Assembly (NCBI GenBank): GCA_002102555.1
Contig: MCFL01000048.1
Span: 117,917-181,916, forward strand
Length of the DNA: 64,000 bases
From: Catenaria anguillulae PL171
Lineage: Eukaryota; Blastocladiomycota; Blastocladiomycetes; Blastocladiales; Catenariaceae
Direction of reading: 5' to 3'
Shown here: piece by piece, positions 58,704-64,000 of the stretch
How positions within the stretch are numbered: position 1 is the first letter of the stretch
Layout of the letters: the number at the start of each line of letters is the position of its first letter
The notes under the pieces: generated by a model
The model's database searches: none
What the model saw: only the letters and a program-made list of their open reading frames with translations
Told to the model about the DNA's origin: nothing
Program-made: the position numbers and the translations under genes

Positions 58704-59948
58704 ATGCATCGCAGTAAGATGCGCCGTCAACCTGGCAAGCTCTATCTTGGCATCGCTCGCCACGCCCTCAAATTATTTACCTATGACATCTTGCTGACGC
58801 TCAACATCCACTCGACTCGTCGAGAGCGTAAAGGTGACGCACAGCCAATGCCCGTCCTTCATTCTGCCTCCCTCCAATCGGCTTGGTCGGCTGCCTGTGA
58901 CGTTGTCCAAGGGCTTCAAGAACTTTTCGGCATCCGGAATTCGCGGGTTCGTTCATGACGTCTTGGTCTTTCTCTTCGCCATGACACTTTCTTTTCCGGT
59001 CGAGTAGCTCAAAGCCTGGATCCAGTTCTGGGATGCATGTGCGGTCTTGACGACATGGCGTGTAGACTGGACGAGCTGCTCAGATGCCATTGACCTCTTG
59101 CACACATTCTTCACTTTTCTTTGCGAACACTACAGTGATACAGCTGTTACGCCGAACATGCACTTCGCCTTGCACTATGACGAGTCCATTGACAACACAG
59201 GACCGGCTCCTGCAACCTGGCTCTTTCGATTCGAGCAAGCCAACGGCGAATTCGTTTCGCTCAACGACCCTGGTCGGCAAATGCCAGAGGTGGTCATGCG
59301 AGCTTTCATTGTCGAACGTGCTGCCGACCTCTTTCTCGCAAAACCCGCACATGCGCACAACGAGCATGAGCTCGAGCTTCTCGCATCCGCTGTCAAATCG
59401 CGGCAGCCAACCCGACGGGCCGCCGACCTCATTTTTCGTCGTAACAATCCCACAGCACCCTTGATTCGCCTTCCATCAAGTACCTCGACCCGGACGCGTT
59501 GCACACTTTCGGCCTGATTGTGGACCAGCACTTTCATATGCTGCAGGCGTATGGGGTCGACAGGAATTGGTCAAGCGCGTGCGCGTTTATGGTGCAAAGC
59601 GAGGTGGCAACGAGTTGCCAGGTTCGCGGGCAGCTGTTGCGTGTTGGGAAGTCGATGGTGATTGCGAATGCATCCGGGTTTGGTGGCCAACGGGAGGACG
59701 TCGCCTTGTTGGTTGATGTTCTCAAGGTCGCTGGGGTTGTGTTGGGCGTGTTTGATGTTGCTGTTCCGTGGGCAACGGATTCGACTGGGATTCATGCTGA
59801 GGTTGTGGAGCAGTTGCAGGTGGCTGACATCCAGTATGCCGCCTTCCCCAAAGTTCAGCGCCGAGTTTTTATTCCACTTGCAGTTGTCACACATCGCATA
59901 GCTTTTTTTTCCTCGCAATCCCTTGTCTTTTTCTCCTTGGCATACTGA
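58704..59948 (+). CDS. CACTA/KDZ-like transposase, C-terminal half, decayed
   Basis: Remnant of a tnp2-type transposase as found in many fungi. In order: KLYLGIARHALKLF, matching the LFLGTAKxxLKxW region of the family; LSKGFKNFSASGIRGFVHDV (KIxSGFxxFTADQW region); WIQFWDACAVLT (CWxxFVxACxxLC); and the most telling block, LHTFFTFLCEHYSD, TPNMHFALHYDES and WLFRFEQANGEF, which matches YG...CTPNMHxHxHL...FWxFxFERxNG. A C-terminal domain follows in the next frame (59499-59948). Breaks: a frame change near 58890, an in-frame TAG at 59005-59007, and a -1 change near 59490. Residues expected in the DDE catalytic core lie upstream in the family and were not found. Terminal inverted repeats were not identified. 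Confidence 0.6.
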
Positions 59949-60676
59949 TATCCACGGCCGCCCTTTGTTGTCGGCCGTGTACACCCGTTCCTGTGTACTA
60001 ATGGCCACAGGGTCAGGGTTGGTTGTTCACATCATCAATACACCGTGTGGTCTCTTGAAAGCTGCCTGGCCCACCCATCTGTTGGTGCTGGCTGTAACAA
60101 TCCCAAGTACATAAATGGCAGTGGAAAGAGTCCATACTGGCGTTCACATTGGTGTCCAAAGCCTGTCTGTTGGGACTAGTGGTCAAATGCTGTCCAAATA
60201 TCTGAGGCGGAGATTTGACTAAGTGACAAAATCGAGCCAGACTGATCCAAACCAGCCTGAGTTTGGCCGTCGTCCATCTCACGCCAAACCAATCCCGAAA
60301 GCCGCTGTGCAGTTTGGCGAAGTCAGCATCAGAGACATGAGTGTACATTTTGTGGACGACGGTACATAGGGCATTTGCATTGGCACAGGCGGCGACAGGC
60401 GTCCACAGTTGAGCCGTTGCGGCCAGGTTGCACCGTGAAGGCTGGCACAAGCGAAGTTGGGAGGGCGCAAACGAAGTCGACTGGCAGACCACAAGTCCGA
60501 TGCTCCTGGCTGAAGCGACCGTCCCGAATGGAGTGCCGTGAGTGAAACATGGCTTGTATACACGGAGCAGAGATTGAGCCTTTAGAACTAATTCAATTCA
60601 ATTTATCGTGATTGAAGCAATTTGAATTCACGGAATCTAATTGTGGCCATCCAATGTTCGTCGACCCCGTTGCAGC
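59949..60676. other. No gene recognised
   Basis: Downstream of the transposase remnant. It ends in the first unit of the ~115-bp repeat family. Confidence 0.4.
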
Positions 60677-61134
60677 GTTTTTGATTTTAGGGTCTATTAT
60701 AAAAGTGGGGTGTGTGTCGATTCCGAATCTGTTGTCAAAAGCGAAATCTGACAATTGGCTGCGATTTTATGCAAGGTTTAGTTTTTTGATGTGAGCATGA
60801 GTATTCACCAACGCGAACACAACGTGCTCATGGGCCGGTCGACGACAAGTTAGGTTAGTGTAAAGTTTGGGATTATTGATTTGAAGGTCTATAGTCAAAG
60901 TAGGGTTCTTGGCGATTTCGAATCTGCTGTCAAAAGTGAAATCTTGCCAGTGGTTGGGTTTTTATGCAAGGTTTAGTTTAGTTTTTATGCAGGAGTTCAT
61001 TGTCATAGGTAAATTTTGGGATTTTTGATTTTAGGGTTTATTGTGAAAGTGGGGTGTGTGTCGATTCCGAATCTGTTGTCAAAAGTGAAATCTGACAATT
61101 GGTTGCGATTTTATGCAAGGTTTAATTTTTTGCT
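60677..61134. repeat. Three copies of a ~115-bp AT-rich repeat
   Basis: Copies at about 60677-60790, 60870-60982 and 61019-61134 share TTTTGATTTTAGGGT, GTCGATTCCGAATCTG, TTGTCAAAAG and TTTTATGCAAGGTTTA. Copies 1 and 3 are closest; copy 2 is diverged. The leading GCGTTTTTGATTTTAG also occurs at 58227-58242, linking this family to the 77-bp array. Confidence 0.85.
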
Positions 61135-61572
61135 GATGTTTGGCCACAGACGCGAACACGAGTGGTGAACATGCTGATGAGCTGGTCAACGACGCATGTT
61201 TTCATATCTGGGCCGTTTTTTGCAGTCTGGAGTGCCTTTGAAAAACACCACAAACATGAAAGCCGGGTATCACCGCCCTGTGCGAGAAATCCTGAGTGAT
61301 TCAGTGTCCCGTACACGATTTTATGCAGTGATTTGTGTCCAGTCCGATGTTTTGGTGGGAGGCAAGCGGACTGGTCAATTGGGCGATCTGCCTCCAAACA
61401 CGGATCGAAGGCCCAACATCATGACGGCGCCTCTTGGCGCTTTGCATCGATGACGGAGAACATGCCAGTGGAGACGAATCACGTGTGGCTGAATGCATTT
61501 TTGCTTCCACACACTTCCATCCCCTTCTCCTTGTGAGTTCCGCGGCCGCTTCTCAACGAGCAACCATCAAGC
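61135..61572. other. Upstream region of USP-like gene
   Basis: 440 bp between the 115-bp repeats and the USP-like ORF; presumably its promoter. No TATA box recognised. Confidence 0.4.
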
Positions 61573-64000
61573 ATGTCCCTTTCATTTGAACCGCTCCGAG
61601 TCAAATGCCGAACAATGAACAGTCGTATGCTCAATCAAACCAACGCAATCATGTCTCTTTCCACTCCCGCGGCCGCTCAACCACCCAACACCAACGTGGC
61701 CGATCGCAAACGTAAGCCACCTACTTCTCCTCCACGGCAAACTGGGTCCGCCGCGCCGCAGCTTTCGGCACGGCCCCCAGCAAAGCGACCTCGCATCGCA
61801 TCGCCGCCCAGCGGTCCCGAGTCGGATACTGCTTCACTCAAGGCCGTAGCTGCCCGCTTTTCCTTTGGTTTACTGCAGCAGACGTACCCGCGCTCGTTCT
61901 CACCTCCGCTTGTTCGGCCGTTACCCAACGAACGTGATGGCGATCTCCCAGCCGTCATGTGCTTTGCCAACTCTCTGTTTCAGGCCATGCTGAATAATCA
62001 GATTATGTGCCATTTCTTTGTGGAGATGGCAGTCGCGATCCATGGATTGAACGACACCTCTTTGGCTCTTGTGTACCATGCTGCTCCACTTTTGCTGCTC
62101 GTGTGTCAGTTTGTATCCGACTACGTCACTGGTGCAGCAACATTGAATGTGCGACCCATTGTCGCCCACCTTATCAACTCGGGTCAGTGGTCGGGCGCAT
62201 CCATGAGGCGTCATCAATGCTCCTTTGAATTCTTTGTCAACTTGTTTGGCCAGTTGGATCGAGAGCTCATGTCGCTCGAGTGCGTTTTCCGTCTGTTCGA
62301 AGGGAGCTTTCCGCTGACGCCCATTCCCCTCATTTTCTTTGGACGCCCCCACGAGCGCGAGCTGTCCAATGCCAACAGCACTCTTTGGCTTGGGTTGCAG
62401 GTACAGCATTCCTGTGAGCGCCTCGCCTTTTCTCTCTCTGAACTCATTCAGCAGAAACTTGGCGATTCACCTGGCGAGTTGCTGGATCTGGCCAATCCGT
62501 TATTGGTGGTTCACATTGTTCGCTCATCGCCTGATCGACGCAGTGGCATGCTTCCTCGCTTGGAAATCGACCAGGTACTGGCAAGCTCACAAGTCGGAGT
62601 CTGCGACGATCCCAGCATTTCCATCCGCTACTTTGATTATGGCCTGGAGTCGGTTGTGTTTTACGCTGGTGATGGATCGGCTGGGCATTATGTTGTTTGC
62701 GTTCCTCATCAGGTTGATGGCATGACTGGTTGGTTGAGGTTGGATGATCATCATGCACCCTATTTCATGGATTCGCTCTCTGAAATGGATCCCTGCTGGG
62801 AGCCAGCTGTGGTGGTGTACCAGCGGATCGATCCCCATGGTGTTCTCTGGAATTATGGCACCAGGTCGGTGCATGATTTGTTTGTGAATGGTGGCTCACT
62901 GACAGATCGACTTTCCAGCTTCACGCGTGCGCAATCGGATCTTGATTTGGGTTCGTCTCGGGATTTGGCCATCACGGCGGCGGGAGTGGCAGCGGCGGCG
63001 GCGGCGGCGGGAGTGGCAGCGCCTGCCAGGAATAGTGACGTGGCTGGGACATCTCCGAGTATCGGCACTGGTGCGGCCTTGGGCGCAAAGGATGTGGACA
63101 AGGGATTGGTGGATTCTGGCCGCGCTTGGAGCCGTGACATTTTGACTGGTGGTGTCAAGAAAGGCAGCTGGGCATTATTGCTGGCGGCGGCGGCGGCAGC
63201 CCATGGCGATATTCCAAGCGTGTATGCTGGTCCCCTTCCCGAGGAGGTTGAGTTGTTGGTGGCGCAAGAAAACCCAACACGGAACGACCGGCTTGTGACC
63301 AGTGGCGGTTTGCAGGAATTCAACTCGCCACAGTTTGCAAAGTCAATTGCGACTGTGCGTGCCGACCGCGATTGGGAGTTGTTTGAGCTTCCCACCCGAT
63401 CGATTCTTGTATGTCGTGGTATTTCCTTTCACCAACCATACATTTGTGCGCTCCCATTTCTCACTCAATGTGTTTCCGTAGAAATGTTTCGGGGTGCTCA
63501 GCTCAATTCACATCGCAAATCGGTACAAGCCCGCGAATCACTCGTCCTTTCCCGATGCGCTCATCATTTCAACAAATCCACAATTCGCAATCCCGCTTGC
63601 CGCCTTGGCCCATCAGTCGCCGAGCTCATTCCAACAAGCCTGCCGAGACGAACGCTCAAGGCAAAGGGTCGCAAGACAGGCGCTGCTGCTTCCGATGCCA
63701 ATGTCGACGAGGATCCGTATGCCGAGGCGCGTGTTGCTGCCCAACAGCGGTTCCTGCGTGCGTTGCGCAGCGAGGGCATCATGACGATTCCGCCCTTGAG
63801 CGACCCGCCGAACGGGTGTGGACTGTCAAGTGGTTATCAAGCCATCACGATGGACTCGCTCGTGACTGTGCTCACCAAGCTTGGCATTGACGCAATCTGG
63901 TTTCAAAACTTTGGAAACAAAGGCGAGCTGAGCAGCTCGTATCTGGGGTTTTTCCGCGAGAATGCAGAGGCATTGGGCTTGAGATCGGTCACGGGTGGTG
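61573..64000 (+). CDS. USP-type ubiquitin protease-like protein, 3' end beyond window
   Basis: One frame is open from ATG 61573 (alternative ATGs 61615, 61651) to the right edge, at least 809 residues with no stop. N-terminal ~80 residues are Ser/Pro/Arg-rich. A Cys box reads VMCFANSLFQAML (Cys at residue ~130), matching the CFxNSxLQ core of USP peptidases though without the usual GNT lead. A His box reads SAGHYVVCVPHQVDGMTGWL then RLDDHHAPYF (His ~372). The ~240-residue spacing is on the short side for the family but plausible. Beyond it come poly-Ala tracts (near 62980-63010 and 63184-63200) and a basic region. GT-AG pairs at 62401-62451 and 63419-63481 are in frame and stop-free, so I keep both as coding. 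Probable deubiquitinase; activity unproven. Confidence 0.65.
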   Translation, partial: MSLSFEPLRVKCRTMNSRMLNQTNAIMSLSTPAAAQPPNTNVADRKRKPPTSPPRQTGSAAPQLSARPPAKRPRIASPPSGPESDTASLKAVAARFSFGLLQQTYPRSFSPPLVRPLPNERDGDLPAVMCFANSLFQAMLNNQIMCHFFVEMAVAIHGLNDTSLALVYHAAPLLLLVCQFVSDYVTGAATLNVRPIVAHLINSGQWSGASMRRHQCSFEFFVNLFGQLDRELMSLECVFRLFEGSFPLTPIPLIFFGRPHERELSNANSTLWLGLQVQHSCERLAFSLSELIQQKLGDSPGELLDLANPLLVVHIVRSSPDRRSGMLPRLEIDQVLASSQVGVCDDPSISIRYFDYGLESVVFYAGDGSAGHYVVCVPHQVDGMTGWLRLDDHHAPYFMDSLSEMDPCWEPAVVVYQRIDPHGVLWNYGTRSVHDLFVNGGSLTDRLSSFTRAQSDLDLGSSRDLAITAAGVAAAAAAAGVAAPARNSDVAGTSPSIGTGAALGAKDVDKGLVDSGRAWSRDILTGGVKKGSWALLLAAAAAAHGDIPSVYAGPLPEEVELLVAQENPTRNDRLVTSGGLQEFNSPQFAKSIATVRADRDWELFELPTRSILVCRGISFHQPYICALPFLTQCVSVEMFRGAQLNSHRKSVQARESLVLSRCAHHFNKSTIRNPACRLGPSVAELIPTSLPRRTLKAKGRKTGAAASDANVDEDPYAEARVAAQQRFLRALRSEGIMTIPPLSDPPNGCGLSSGYQAITMDSLVTVLTKLGIDAIWFQNFGNKGELSSSYLGFFRENAEALGLRSVTGG

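Noticed and set aside
62401-63481. Introns at 62401-62451 and 63419-63481 in the USP-like gene
   Set aside because: Both have GT-AG ends but are in frame, stop-free and coding-like, and the frame is continuous without splicing; 51 nt is also shorter than the other introns.
1-64000. rRNA, tRNA, CRISPR arrays, bacterial-style operons
   Set aside because: None could be supported by eye. tRNA genes can be missed without a covariance search such as tRNAscan-SE, so absence is not proven.

Overview
The window reads as nuclear DNA of a fungus, probably an early-diverging (zoosporic) lineage. Genes are intron-containing, with 51-98 nt GT-AG introns (one of 305 nt) whose donors are mostly GTATGY, GTACGT or GTGCGT. 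The gene set is eukaryotic: clathrin heavy chain, ARS2/Serrate, eukaryotic-type glutamate-cysteine ligase, UTR1-type NAD kinase, microsomal-type P450s, a DPP8/9-like peptidase and a YCR051W-like ankyrin protein. The phylum is inferred, not proven.

Layout. 1-46.6 kb is gene-dense: two tail-to-tail cationic amino acid transporters (1.1-3.0 + and 4.9-6.8 -) flanking a small unknown gene; ARS2 (-); a four-helix voltage-sensor-like protein (+); a tandem P450 pair (+); NAD kinase (+); two members of a 7-TM family (+); glutamate-cysteine ligase (+); a third 7-TM member (-); ankyrin protein (-); a long low-complexity protein (+); a GNAT acetyltransferase (-); a DPP8/9-like serine peptidase (-); clathrin heavy chain (+). 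From 46.6 to 61.5 kb the character changes. Recognisable housekeeping genes stop, and instead there are unknown coding tracts, a dispersed ~460-bp repeat (four copies), three families of shorter repeats, and the C-terminal half of a CACTA/KDZ-like (tnp2-type) transposase plus a second, related C-terminal domain. At 61.6 kb a USP-type ubiquitin protease-like ORF begins and runs off the right edge.

A point that governs the whole annotation: about thirty frame breaks are visible inside well-conserved coding sequence, and essentially all behave as one missing base (the downstream frame is always -1). They hit clathrin heavy chain and glutamate-cysteine ligase as well as duplicated genes. Adding the missing bases back makes the summed exon length divisible by three in nearly every gene. 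I therefore treat them as probable deletion errors in the assembly, not as pseudogenes, and give gene spans across them. Intact genes (P450 copy B, two 7-TM genes, GNAT, ankyrin, USP-like) show that the exon models themselves are sound.

The conserved genes cover separate housekeeping jobs (amino acid import, glutathione synthesis, NADP supply, endocytosis, nuclear RNA processing, oxidative metabolism, peptide trimming). I see no single pathway cluster, although NAD kinase and glutamate-cysteine ligase both serve redox metabolism and lie 4 kb apart.
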